The position numbers and the translations under genes are program-made. A stretch of 64,000 nt of DNA from JAGQPD01 sp020426865 (GTDB lineage Bacteria > Planctomycetota > Planctomycetia > Pirellulales > Pirellulaceae): the NCBI GenBank assembly GCA_041399065.1, contig JAWKTN010000007.1, positions 491,300-555,299 on the forward strand. The letters are read 5' to 3'. The notes under the pieces were generated by a model that worked only from the letters and a program-made list of their open reading frames with translations, was not told the DNA's origin and did no database searches. Below, in pieces: positions 44,197 through 52,955 of this stretch. The first letter of the stretch is position 1. Each line of letters starts with the position of its first letter.

Positions 44197-44475
44197 GATG
44201 CCGAGTATGACTGCGAACCCGGCGCAGGACCGTAACACACTTGCGTCGGGCCTTCGGCCCTGGGGGCGCGGGGCGGCGGAAACCGGGCCCTTCGGGCCCG
44301 AAGGGCATCGTGTCGGGGCTGCGCCCCTATACAGCACGGAATGCCTAGGGCAGAAAACTCAATTTAGGGTTCAAACTGCTACCCGCAAGCTCTAGACTTG
44401 GTAGGCATCGATCATCGATCGTTAGGACTCGACTACCATATTCCAAGACAATACAGCCTATAGGAGCAGATCCGA

Positions 44476-45549
44476 ATGAGCACAATGGACCGTCAACAAG
44501 TACTGGAGGTGATGAAGGAGTTGCCGGATCCGCTTTCGGGACGCAATGTTGTTCAAATGGACCAGGTGTCGGACGTGGTGTGCGACGACAAGTCGATCAA
44601 GCTGACGTTGAGCTTGACGAGTCACTCGGCACTATTGGCCGATGAAACGAAACAAGCCGCCATCGAGCTGTTGCGATGCAAGTTTCCGAGTGTTTCCGAC
44701 GTCGAAGTGACGATGGGAATCCAGCAGCGGCCAGTCAGTCCGCTCGGGCAGATTGGCCTGATGGCGCGCAGCGTAATTGCCGTCGGGTCGGGCAAAGGTG
44801 GGGTCGGTAAGAGCACGGTCGCAGCATCGCTTGCCTACGGTTTGATGAATGCCGGCAGCAAGGTCGGGATCGTTGACGCCGACGTCTATGGTCCCAGCAT
44901 TCCGCACTTGCTGGGCGTTAGCGGACGACCGGAAATTCGTGACAACAAGATCCAGCCCGCCGATGCCGACGGCTTACTCGTCATGTCGATGGGATTGCTT
45001 GTCGAGCCCGGTGAAGCAGTTGTCTGGCGCGGTCCGATGTTGCACGGCGCGATCACCCAGATGCTCCGCGATACAAATTGGGGACAGCTCGATTATCTCG
45101 TCATCGACATGCCTCCCGGCACGGGCGATATCGCGCTGTCCCTCTCACAGATCCTACCGCTTACCGGTGCGGTTGTTGTGTGTACGCCCCAGGATGTAGC
45201 GCTATTGGATGCCGTCAAGGCGATTTCCATGTTCCGCAAAGTCCAGATACCGTTGCTGGGGATGGTGGAAAACATGAGTGGCTTCCTCTGCCCCGATTGT
45301 GGCAAGCAGCACGATATTTTTGGAAGCGGCGGCGCGAAGGCGCGGGCGGAGCAACTTGACGTTCCATTCTTGGGCCAAGTGCCGATCAACATGCAGATTC
45401 GGGAGCGAGGAGATGCGGGGCAAATGAGTTCCCTGGTGAAGGACTCAGCTGCCGCTGAGATCATCCGGAAATTGTGTTACCAACTGGTTCGCAATCTGGC
45501 GGACGCCAATGCCGCTCAACCACCACTTCCGAGTTTATCGGTCTTGTAA
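44476..45549 (+). CDS. apbC: Mrp/ApbC-type iron-sulfur cluster carrier ATPase
   Basis: A P-loop ATPase that carries [4Fe-4S] clusters to apo-proteins. The 357-aa protein has an N-terminal DUF59-type domain (about 1-85) and a deviant Walker A, GKGGVGKST at residues 106-114. It continues with VGIVDADVYGPSIPHLLG, VIDMPPGTGDIALS, and a CPDC motif near residue 272 that binds the cluster (LCPDCGKQHDIFG). It may serve complex I, which is encoded just upstream and needs about nine clusters, but that link is inference only. Confidence 0.9.
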   Translation: MSTMDRQQVLEVMKELPDPLSGRNVVQMDQVSDVVCDDKSIKLTLSLTSHSALLADETKQAAIELLRCKFPSVSDVEVTMGIQQRPVSPLGQIGLMARSVIAVGSGKGGVGKSTVAASLAYGLMNAGSKVGIVDADVYGPSIPHLLGVSGRPEIRDNKIQPADADGLLVMSMGLLVEPGEAVVWRGPMLHGAITQMLRDTNWGQLDYLVIDMPPGTGDIALSLSQILPLTGAVVVCTPQDVALLDAVKAISMFRKVQIPLLGMVENMSGFLCPDCGKQHDIFGSGGAKARAEQLDVPFLGQVPINMQIRERGDAGQMSSLVKDSAAAEIIRKLCYQLVRNLADANAAQPPLPSLSVL

Positions 45550-45573
45550 ATATCCGACTTGTAACAAAAAAAC

Positions 45574-45610
45574 AGGGCCGCGTTGGATACATTCCTGCGG
45601 CCCTTTCTCG
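45574..45610. terminator. Bidirectional rho-independent terminator
   Basis: AGGGCCGC at 45574-45581 pairs with GCGGCCCT at 45597-45604 (8 bp, 15-base loop), followed by TTTCT. On the other side an A-run (AAAAAAAC) precedes it, which reads as a T-run for the convergent histone-like gene. It lies between the ends of apbC and that gene. Confidence 0.75.
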
Positions 45611-45658
45611 TCGTAGTCGATAGCTACTTCCAGCGTTTCAAAACGCCGTCAAGCGAGC

Positions 45659-45802
45659 TTACTTTTTCTTCGTAGCCTTCTTTTTCTTAGCGGCCTTTTT
45701 GGTCGCCTTCTTCTTGGTTGCCTTCTTAGCGGCCTTCTTCTTGGTCGCCTTCTTCTTTGGAGCCGCTGCTTTCTTTTTGGCAGCCTTCTTCTTCTTGGCC
45801 AC
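45659..45802 (-). CDS. Histone H1-like Lys/Ala-rich DNA-binding protein
   Basis: A 47-aa protein of almost only Lys and Ala with a few Thr and one Pro (MAKKKKAAKKKAAAPKKK, then KATKK-type repeats). It resembles the C-terminal tail of histone H1 and the bacterial Hc1/AlgP-type proteins that bind DNA without sequence preference and help condense the nucleoid. The GTG start at 45802 follows GGAGGA at ideal distance. The longer frame on the same strand (to 45975) is a shifted Arg-rich shadow. A possible promoter (TTGCAT, 16 bases, TACAAA) lies at 46012-45985 on this strand, which would give a leader of about 175 bases. Confidence 0.8.
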   Translation of the reverse strand: MAKKKKAAKKKAAAPKKKATKKKAAKKATKKKATKKAAKKKKATKKK

Positions 45803-45848
45803 AGTTCTTCCTCCGAAAAAAGGTATGTGACTGACACCCGCAAAGGAC

Positions 45849-45867
45849 TCACAAAAACGTTTTGTGA
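45849..45867. promoter_or_regulatory. Inverted repeat in the leader of the histone-like gene
   Basis: TCACAAAA, ACG, TTTTGTGA: 8-bp perfect arms, 46 bases upstream of the start codon at 45802. It may be an operator or a leader hairpin. A second short dyad (TGACTCCGAGTCA) lies at about 45928. Confidence 0.4.
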
Positions 45868-47105
45868 ACTCCTCGGTGTCGCGTCAGGATTCCAGAACCA
45901 CTTCCCGTCCTGGGGCACGCGCCGGTATGACTCCGAGTCACACAAACGCCATGCAGCGTGGTTTCTGCCTTTCACTGATAGGTATTTGTACTACGAAGCG
46001 AAAAAAATGCAACACGTTTTCCACAACTTTTGAACTTCACAAAACCTTTTTTTGCCTCCCCGTATCATCGATCGTCGCGTTGGAAAACCGACGATGCAAC
46101 AACTTTTCAATAATGTGGCTTGCCTGGATGAGACGCGTATGTGTCGTGTTGCGGGCGTTGTCGCCTGCGACATGCATGTGTGTCATCGCTCTCGCTGCTC
46201 GCTGCCGTCGCTGCGTCTCACTGATTCACGTCCCCAATTGCATGCGTCCGCCGGCCGTCGACAATCGCTCCATTGCCCGTGTCATCCACTTCACTAACCA
46301 GGCTGTTGCTTACCCCCCGGCGGCGGTGGTTGTGTGCAAAAACATCGGGAATTTGTAAGGTCGAACCAGGCCGGCAGGCCGTAACGCCAGCAACCGGCGT
46401 TCCGTCATCCCGGCCCGACCAACCGACGCTGGATTCGGCCTCGCCCACGCGGAGGTGTTGGTCTCCGGGCGGCGACAACGGCGTGTGGAAGGTGGGAAAG
46501 ACGTAAAAGTGTCTGAGTGAAATCGCGGAATGCGTTCTTAATCGCGCCGAGTGCCTTACTTCGTCGTGACGTATCGCGATCGTAATCCATGATCTTCTTG
46601 ACAACATCCAAACGTGCTTTTCGTCGGAATCAGACGCGGGAAAAATTTTTGAAAAATTTTTCGCGAAAGGTGGTTTTTCTTCTCCCATCGCGCCTCTGCG
46701 GACGATTTTTCATCCCGACTCGTTCGCCATCTTGACCTTCCCATGCGCCTTGAATGACCCTTTCGTGGTCCACCTCGGACTTCTCTTTTCGTTTGTGATC
46801 CGTTACAGCGATCCGCTTCAGTGACCCGCACGCGACTCCTCGACTTTGCCACCCTACCGCCGATCTCCGCCGACACGCGATTCCCCTCCAATGAGTCGTC
46901 CGAAGTCGCCTCTCCATGACATCAACCCAGTCCAAGACCAAGTTTGTGTTAAAATAGATAGAGTGGGCTAAGTTGTGAGTGGGCTTCCTGTCCAGTTGCG
47001 AACCGAAATGCTAGGATACGCTTCGCTTTCGGCGTGTACGAAGCCGCGGGACGCTAGGAATACCCTGCCCCGCAACAGTGAAGTTTGATTGAGTAGGAGC
47101 GATCA
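45868..47105. other. Gene-poor region
   Basis: About 1.2 kb with several overlapping open frames on both strands, none with a good ribosome site or recognisable product. It contains a direct repeat GAAAAATTTTT at about 46640-46661, which is AT-rich in a GC-rich setting. The TAAAAT at 46950 could belong to a promoter for the gene at 47106, without a clear -35. Confidence 0.5.
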
Positions 47106-47288
47106 ATGCGTCGTCTCGGCCGGACACTACAGATATTCGGACTCGTTGTGCTACCTGTCGCCATGCTTCTGGAGCTGACGCGCGTTCTGGGCGATTCGTT
47201 TGGCCTGCGCGACATGCTGATGATGTTGGTCTTCGGCGCTACCGCCTTTATGTTGGGACGCTACCTGGAGGGCTATTCCCCCTCGTAA
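47106..47288 (+). CDS. Small two-helix membrane protein
   Basis: 60 aa with two transmembrane helices (IFGLVVLPVAMLLEL and MLMMLVFGATAFMLGRYL) joined by a short loop. GTAGGAGC precedes the ATG by 6 bases. The Gly-Arg-Tyr end and a short cytosolic tail suggest a conserved protein, but I cannot name the family. It converges on the permease gene. Confidence 0.7.
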   Translation: MRRLGRTLQIFGLVVLPVAMLLELTRVLGDSFGLRDMLMMLVFGATAFMLGRYLEGYSPS

Positions 47289-47320
47289 CCTTATCCTCGT
47301 AACCTTATCGGCTGCTTGCC

Positions 47321-48856
47321 CTACGTCGTCGCTTCCCGGGCAACTGCTTCGTCGATCGCTCGTTGTTTGCTGCGCCAGAATCCATACGTAAAGTAGATCG
47401 CGAATCCCACAGCCAGCCACACGAAAAGCCGCAACCAGTTCTCCCACGGCAGCGAGAACATCAGCAGCAGGCAGCCGAGAATGCCACCGATGGGGACCCA
47501 TGGGAAAGCCGGCGTGCGAAACGGCCGTTCCGCTTCGGGATCCAAATATCGCATCACCAGCACAGCGCCACACACGATGCCAAATGCCAACAGCGTTCCG
47601 ATGCTCACCAAGTCGGCCAAGATAGACAACGGCAGGAGTCCGGCGAGCGTGGCGACGAAAACTCCAGTAAGGATCGTCGAGATCCAAGGTGTGCGAAACC
47701 GTGAGTGAATCACACCAAATGGCCAGTGCGGAAGAAGACCATCACGGGCGAGCGCCAAGAGAATGCGTGGTTGAGTCAACATACTCACCAACATGACGGA
47801 GGTCATTCCGGCAACGGCGGCAACGGCAATGAGAAACTGAAAACCTTCCAAACCAACCTTGCCGAATGCTCGTGATACGGGTGCGTCCGGATCCAATTCC
47901 GTATAAGGGACCATTCCCGTCAGCACGCCGCCGACAGCGATATAAAGCACCGTGCAGATAATGAGTGAGAGGATAATCGCGCGAGGTACATCGCGTTCGG
48001 GGTTTTTGGCTTCGGCTGAATGCGCCGATACTCCGTCGAACCCGATAAATGCGAAAAACATGATTGCCGCACCCGCCAGCGCCCCAACCGGTTTTCCATC
48101 GGTGCCGTTGCCGCCCAGGATCGTATGGCCGAAAAAACTGACGCCGGTGAAGCCAAAGGGTGCAAACGGTTTCCAATTTGCCGGGTTTAAGTAGAACAGC
48201 CCAACGACGATCACTGCCAGCACGACCGCCACCTTCAACACGACCATGACCGCATTGAACCCAGCACTTTCCTTGATCCCTTTGACCAGCAGCACCGTCA
48301 ACACCGCGGTGATGAATACGGCCGGCAGATCGAAATAGCTGCCCGTCGCGACGAAATTACGTCCGTGGTGATCGTAGTCAAACGGCGCCCTGGCAAACGC
48401 CTCCGGTACCGTGAGCGTGATCCAGGGTATTTTCTGGTTGATCAATCCCAGCATATCCTGAAAGTAGTGGCTCCATCCATGAGCCACGGCCGACGCAGCC
48501 ACGGCATATTCCAGGACAAGATCCCAGGCGATGATCCAAGCAAAAATCTCGCCCAATGTGCAGTAGCCGTAGGTGTACGCCGAACCCTCGACGGGAGCCA
48601 TGCTGGCGAACTCGGCGTAGCAAAACGCCGCCAGCACACAGAGCAGGCCGGCAAATACAAACGAAAGCGTGATCGCCGGTCCGGTCGTATCGCGCGCCAC
48701 CTTTCCTACCAGCACGAAGATCCCCGTGCCAATGATCGCGCCGATGCCAATGTACGTCAGGTGCTTGGTGTCGAGAATGCGGTGTAATCGATTTTCGCGA
48801 GCACCTTCGGCCAACAGGTCCTTCAACCTACGCTTGCGCAGTAATTGTTTGAGCAT
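47321..48856 (-). CDS. APC-family amino acid permease
   Basis: 511 aa with 12 or more transmembrane helices. The N-terminus has LKDLLAEGARENRLHRILDTKHLTYIGIGAIIGTGIFVLVG, the entry motif of APC transporters (GIGAIIGTGIFV). Further stretches are AAIMFFAFIGFDGVSAHSAEAKNPERDVPRAI and SVMLVSMLTQPRILLALARDGLLP. This matches the cationic amino acid transporter (CAT/YfnA-like) branch. Substrate is probably a basic or neutral amino acid. Confidence 0.9.
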   Translation of the reverse strand: MLKQLLRKRRLKDLLAEGARENRLHRILDTKHLTYIGIGAIIGTGIFVLVGKVARDTTGPAITLSFVFAGLLCVLAAFCYAEFASMAPVEGSAYTYGYCTLGEIFAWIIAWDLVLEYAVAASAVAHGWSHYFQDMLGLINQKIPWITLTVPEAFARAPFDYDHHGRNFVATGSYFDLPAVFITAVLTVLLVKGIKESAGFNAVMVVLKVAVVLAVIVVGLFYLNPANWKPFAPFGFTGVSFFGHTILGGNGTDGKPVGALAGAAIMFFAFIGFDGVSAHSAEAKNPERDVPRAIILSLIICTVLYIAVGGVLTGMVPYTELDPDAPVSRAFGKVGLEGFQFLIAVAAVAGMTSVMLVSMLTQPRILLALARDGLLPHWPFGVIHSRFRTPWISTILTGVFVATLAGLLPLSILADLVSIGTLLAFGIVCGAVLVMRYLDPEAERPFRTPAFPWVPIGGILGCLLLMFSLPWENWLRLFVWLAVGFAIYFTYGFWRSKQRAIDEAVAREATT

Positions 48857-48907
48857 CTTCCGGTTTGCATCCTCTTGAACGTGAATGGCCGACCGCGATA
48901 TTGATTG

Positions 48908-49669
48908 CTATTGCGAAATCGTTCCGGCCAACTTTAAGATCGTCTCCATCGGGACGATCAGGAGTTTGTTGTGGATCTGCGCGGTGATCCCTAAACATTC
49001 GCCTTTCAGATTGAAGACGCCAACTCCCTTGTCGCCCGTTCCGCCGGCCGGAACGTAGAGTACACGAGGGATCTCCAAAACGGCGGCGATTTGCACCATG
49101 GCCGCTGTCGCCTCATACTGGAACCCAGCATCCATTCGTGAAATGGCGACCGCTTCGTCCAACAACAACGGTCGTGCGGCCACTGCCGGTGCCGATGCAA
49201 GCTTTGCTGCGTCTTCGTCCTCCGGCAACGTGACTTTGATGAATGCCAAGTCCAAATCGGGATCGGTCAGCACGACCTCGCCTTCGGTCTCCGAACCATC
49301 GCTGCGAATCATCGCGACCCGTGTAAGCTCGCCCTTATCGGCGTTTCCGCCGCCACGCCGCTGCAGCATCTCTTGAAGGCCCGAACCCACCGATTCAATT
49401 CCATCCAATGAGGTCACGATGATTCCCTGTTCATCAATGACCAACGCTTGCACTTCCGACGTGCGATCACGGTCCCGAATCTTGCGAGTGACAGTCAAGC
49501 GAACCGCGTTCTCCTTGCGGTCGGCAAAAGTTTTTGCTGCTCCTGTTTGCACCGCATCTTCCGCGGCACTGGAGGATATCCCGATACTTAATGACAGCAT
49601 CACTGCCATTAATTTAACAAATTGATGGAAGTGTCTACCGACACCATCTCGTGTTGTGTTACCATTCAT
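48908..49669 (-). CDS. Exported trypsin-fold protein without catalytic triad
   Basis: 253 aa. A hydrophobic stretch at about residues 18-35 forms a signal peptide. The chain follows the Deg pattern, but at the His position it reads VTSLDGI, and the GNSGGP region reads KGVGVFN, so the catalytic His and Ser are lost; the Asp (DLDLAFIKV) is kept. It lacks a PDZ domain. It is the third gene of an operon that begins with the intact protease at 50570-52654 and is probably a scaffold or regulator of that system. An alternative start at Met21 is possible; neither has a clear ribosome site. Confidence 0.75.
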   Translation of the reverse strand: MNGNTTRDGVGRHFHQFVKLMAVMLSLSIGISSSAAEDAVQTGAAKTFADRKENAVRLTVTRKIRDRDRTSEVQALVIDEQGIIVTSLDGIESVGSGLQEMLQRRGGGNADKGELTRVAMIRSDGSETEGEVVLTDPDLDLAFIKVTLPEDEDAAKLASAPAVAARPLLLDEAVAISRMDAGFQYEATAAMVQIAAVLEIPRVLYVPAGGTGDKGVGVFNLKGECLGITAQIHNKLLIVPMETILKLAGTISQ

Positions 49670-49717
49670 ACCAATGCTGATCGCTTTCTTTTATGGAACG
49701 CAAAAAACGGTGGGGCG

Positions 49718-50557
49718 TTACTCGGAAGACTTCACTTTCTCAATGAGTGGTGCCAATTCGTGCGGAGGCAACAGCATCAAAGGGACATCTCCGGCCGCCC
49801 CTTTGCGAAGGGGAATGACACCCATCCCCTGAAACTTTTCCTCGACATCAAAAACGACAAACCCCACGCCGTTAACCGTACCCGACATGTCGTAAAGTCT
49901 AACCGGACCCGGTAGCTGTTGCACAAAGCGGCATAGCGAGACAATCGGGTCGTTGCCAAGCCGTACCGAAAGCCGCTCCAACATCAACATTTGTGCAAAT
50001 GGCTGCGGTGCTTGCTGGTCCGCGGCGACCGCGACGAACGTCATCGGTTCGTCGGGCGAGTCGCTCAGCTTCAACAGTACAATCCCGCGTTGAGCGTCTT
50101 CCAGTGCCACGCGGGCTTCGAGTTCGCTTCCGTCGCCGTCAATGACCTTGACGCTGGTGATGGAGCCCTTCAGGGCGATCTTTGCCGGGCCGAGGTTGAT
50201 TCCTTCTTGTGTCAACCGAGTGGGATCGATTCCGGCCAGCGGCACGGCGATGATCCCGGCCGCATCAACGATGACGCCATCGGTCGAAGTCGACTGTTCG
50301 CGCGGCGGCTGAGCCGCTACGGCCTCGCCAATTTCCGGCGGTCCTTCCACCAATTCCATTTTCACTTGCACCGTCGCCTCAACGTGTACCAGTGCGTTTT
50401 GATACTTCTGCAGCAACTGCTCGGCCGTTGTCCTCACCGGTGATTCGGCATCGCCATCCCTCACAAAAAGCACCACGACAGCGACGGCGACTGTCGCCAT
50501 CAACTTGGATCGCAGCCGTTGCTGTCGGACGCGGGAGACTCCTAAAGTTTTCATCAT
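49718..50557 (-). CDS. Exported trypsin-fold protein, second degenerate paralogue
   Basis: 279 aa with a signal peptide at about residues 18-36. It resembles the neighbour at 48908-49669 in layout: VDAAGIIAVPLAGIDP in place of the TNHHV segment, RGIVLLKLSD and NGVGFVVFD in place of the GNSGGP segment. No catalytic triad is visible and no PDZ domain. It begins 12 bases after the intact protease gene ends, so the two are very likely co-translated or co-transcribed. Confidence 0.75.
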   Translation of the reverse strand: MMKTLGVSRVRQQRLRSKLMATVAVAVVVLFVRDGDAESPVRTTAEQLLQKYQNALVHVEATVQVKMELVEGPPEIGEAVAAQPPREQSTSTDGVIVDAAGIIAVPLAGIDPTRLTQEGINLGPAKIALKGSITSVKVIDGDGSELEARVALEDAQRGIVLLKLSDSPDEPMTFVAVAADQQAPQPFAQMLMLERLSVRLGNDPIVSLCRFVQQLPGPVRLYDMSGTVNGVGFVVFDVEEKFQGMGVIPLRKGAAGDVPLMLLPPHELAPLIEKVKSSE

Positions 50558-50569
50558 GCTGTTCTCAAC

Positions 50570-52654
50570 TTACGATGGCTCTAATTCTAAATACAGACGC
50601 CGTACGCCACGCTGTACCGCAAACACCGTTCGCGATGCCTGTCGTTCCTGCAAGTCGTGGAGTTTCGTCCTCAATGACTCCGCTCCCGTTATCTTCTCAC
50701 CGTCGATGGAAAGGATCAGGTCACCTGTCCGTAAACCTGCCAGGGATGCCCAACCATTGGGGACTACGGTCACGACGCGCGCAGCCTGCAGATCCATCGG
50801 TAGGTTTTCGGCGTCCTTGACGGCCGTGGTCAAGTCGCGCGCTGTGAATTCAAAATAGTCGTCCTGCCATTCTTCAGCATCGTCTTCGTCTTGCGGCCTG
50901 GCACCAAGGGTGACTTTGATCGCCATCGGTGATCCTTGGCGAACCACATCGAATGAAACCTCCGTGCCGGGGGAACGGGCACCAATTGTGTCGCGGAACA
51001 AATTCACGTCTTCCGGCCGTCGTACCGGTAGCACCTTACCGTCGAGCTTCAACAGGATATCCCCCTGCTGCAGACCGGCTGCGGCAGCTGGCGTATCGGT
51101 TCCAATACGGGTGATCCGTACGCCCGTCTTGCCTTTCAGATCCAAGGCCTCAGCCAATTCCCGCCCCAGAACCTGTACGTCCGCCCCCAGCCAACCGCGG
51201 TCCGCTGTAAGTGGATCTTGGGCCGGTGGTTCCCGTCCCACTCGGACGACCGTCAGCAATTGCTCACTCGTTACTCCCCGCTCAAAGGCAACCAATACCG
51301 ACTGAGGTTTGTTATCCGATTGTGGTAACGATGCATTGAACTTTTCCAAGTCGTCGATGTTGTTGATCGGGGTATCGTTCAAGCGGGTGATAACGTCATC
51401 TGGTTTCAAGGGGGGCTTGGCATCCGCCGCCGGACCGCCAGGTCGCACCGAATGCACTTGCACTCCGCTGATATTCGGACGCTTCAACTCGACTGCCGTC
51501 ATGACCGTAATCGGTCGCGCCGTCATACCCCATGAATTGTACTCTCGCTCAAATCCCACCGTCGGCATCCGCGGAACGACTTCCATTTCCCAGCGTTGCT
51601 CCTTGCCGTCGCGCTGACCGTCAAGCGTGAGGCGACTCCCAGGCTTGGCAGAAAGGACCATGGCGTTGAACAGCGGGATGTCTTCGGGAGCCCGACCATC
51701 GGGGATTGGCTGACCGTTCAACTGATACAAGTAGTCGCCCGGTTGCACACCCGCCGCTTCTGCCGGGCTTCCAGCGAACACGCTCGAAACAAGAACCCCT
51801 TTTTGTTCCGGTGTGCTACGCAGCAGTGGTTGAACTTCGATTCCCACCCAACCTCGCTCGACTTTGCCATAGGCAATCAACTCCTGAGCCACTTCTTTAG
51901 CCAGGTTTCCGGGAATCGCGCCGCCAAGGCTGCCGATGCCAACTTCGTTCACTCCAATGATCAATCCTTCTTCATTGACAAGCGGTCCGCCGCTGTTACC
52001 TCCATAGATGATTGCGTCGTGGCCAATCCAGCGAACCAGTTCGCCGACGTTCTCGCCGTCCAGTACCAATCCTTCCCCCATTCCCTTGGGCGCGATCATC
52101 TCCGTGTTGGCAACGATCCCCAACGTGACCGACTGCGAGAGTGCCGCCGGACTCCCCAGCGCAAATACCGCATCCCCGACCTTCAACTGGCTCGAATCGC
52201 CAAACTCCGCGACCGGAACCTCCGCCGTCGGATCGCGACGTGCCGACAGATCCAACTTGACCACCGCCAGGTCCGATAACGCATCGGTCCCAATCAGCTC
52301 GGCCGGAATCTCATCGCGATTGGCGAGTGTACAGCGAAATCGTGTGCCACGTCCCGCGACATGGTGGTTCGTCAATACGTATCCTTCACGACTGATGATC
52401 GTGCCACTACCGAATCCTCGCTGCTTGACCATTCGGCCGTCGCGGCCATCTTCCATCAACACTTCAATGCGAACCAGGGCTGGTAGAACCCTGCGGGTCA
52501 CATTGTCGATCGCGGTATGCTCCGCCACAGTAGATTCATCTACCTGCGTTTCCACGGCCACGTCTTGAGCGGTGCTCGTGACGGAAAGCATGAGAACGGA
52601 GAGGATGGCGAGTAGTCTTGGGGAAGGCGTCATTGGATGCATGGGGGATCTCAT
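50570..52654 (-). CDS. Deg/HtrA-family serine protease with several PDZ domains
   Basis: 694 aa, signal peptide (residues 7-28), trypsin domain with complete triad: His in GYVLTNHHVAG, Asp in LSDLAVVKLD and Ser in YGGNSGGPLVN. Three or four PDZ domains follow (YLYQLNGQPIPDG, PDDVITRLNDTPINN, GDILLKLDGKVLP, GDLILSIDGEKIT). Extracytoplasmic protease or chaperone for misfolded proteins. The PDZ count exceeds the usual two of DegP/DegQ. It heads an operon with two inactive relatives. Confidence 0.9.
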   Translation of the reverse strand: MRSPMHPMTPSPRLLAILSVLMLSVTSTAQDVAVETQVDESTVAEHTAIDNVTRRVLPALVRIEVLMEDGRDGRMVKQRGFGSGTIISREGYVLTNHHVAGRGTRFRCTLANRDEIPAELIGTDALSDLAVVKLDLSARRDPTAEVPVAEFGDSSQLKVGDAVFALGSPAALSQSVTLGIVANTEMIAPKGMGEGLVLDGENVGELVRWIGHDAIIYGGNSGGPLVNEEGLIIGVNEVGIGSLGGAIPGNLAKEVAQELIAYGKVERGWVGIEVQPLLRSTPEQKGVLVSSVFAGSPAEAAGVQPGDYLYQLNGQPIPDGRAPEDIPLFNAMVLSAKPGSRLTLDGQRDGKEQRWEMEVVPRMPTVGFEREYNSWGMTARPITVMTAVELKRPNISGVQVHSVRPGGPAADAKPPLKPDDVITRLNDTPINNIDDLEKFNASLPQSDNKPQSVLVAFERGVTSEQLLTVVRVGREPPAQDPLTADRGWLGADVQVLGRELAEALDLKGKTGVRITRIGTDTPAAAAGLQQGDILLKLDGKVLPVRRPEDVNLFRDTIGARSPGTEVSFDVVRQGSPMAIKVTLGARPQDEDDAEEWQDDYFEFTARDLTTAVKDAENLPMDLQAARVVTVVPNGWASLAGLRTGDLILSIDGEKITGAESLRTKLHDLQERQASRTVFAVQRGVRRLYLELEPS

Positions 52655-52955
52655 TTAGGATGGAATGTCATCGGATGTGCGGTTGTCACTGAGATGGTAA
52701 CACGCCGTACGCTGGCAGCTTGCGCCGTAACGGCGAATTGAGATGGAACAAGTATACCTGTCGGCAAACCGGCGTTCTACGTGCCGTCTCGTCCATCCGC
52801 TGGGATTATTTCGGCGACAATTCGACTGGAGGGGGATTACATCCCCATTGGGGACGTTGTGAAGGCCGTGTCGCGGACGACCGGTTTCGACGACTCTCGA
52901 TTCGCCACAACGCATTGTAATGGAGAGGGTTAGGATTCGTCCCGGCCTAAGCTTC
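52655..52955. other. Intergenic stretch without recognised features
   Basis: 301 bases between the Deg-type operon and the channel-like gene, both on the minus strand; the promoter of the protease operon must lie here. I saw no clear -35/-10 pair or repeat. Confidence 0.4.

Larger units (their letters stand above)
43483..44475. other. Palindrome-rich intergenic region
   Basis: A 993-base gap with no convincing gene. It contains a 35-bp inverted repeat (43685/43810), a 16-bp inverted repeat (44106/44181) and a dispersed 25-bp repeat at 44002. Short GC-rich hairpins of the type GGCCCGGAGGGCC occur at about 43530 and 43580, and others such as CGGGCCCTTCGGGCCCG lie at about 44285. An open frame at 43627-44235 crosses all of them and is not credible. 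Confidence 0.7.

Noticed and set aside
43627..44235. 202-codon plus-strand frame
   Set aside because: It runs through several palindromes and a dispersed repeat, with no ribosome site.
45649..45975. 108-codon Arg-rich minus-strand frame
   Set aside because: It is the shifted frame of the Lys/Ala-rich histone-like gene at 45659-45802, which has the better start and ribosome site.
46218..46941. Overlapping minus-strand frames of 111-156 codons
   Set aside because: Composition is Arg/Ser-rich and typical of non-coding DNA, with no ribosome site or domain.
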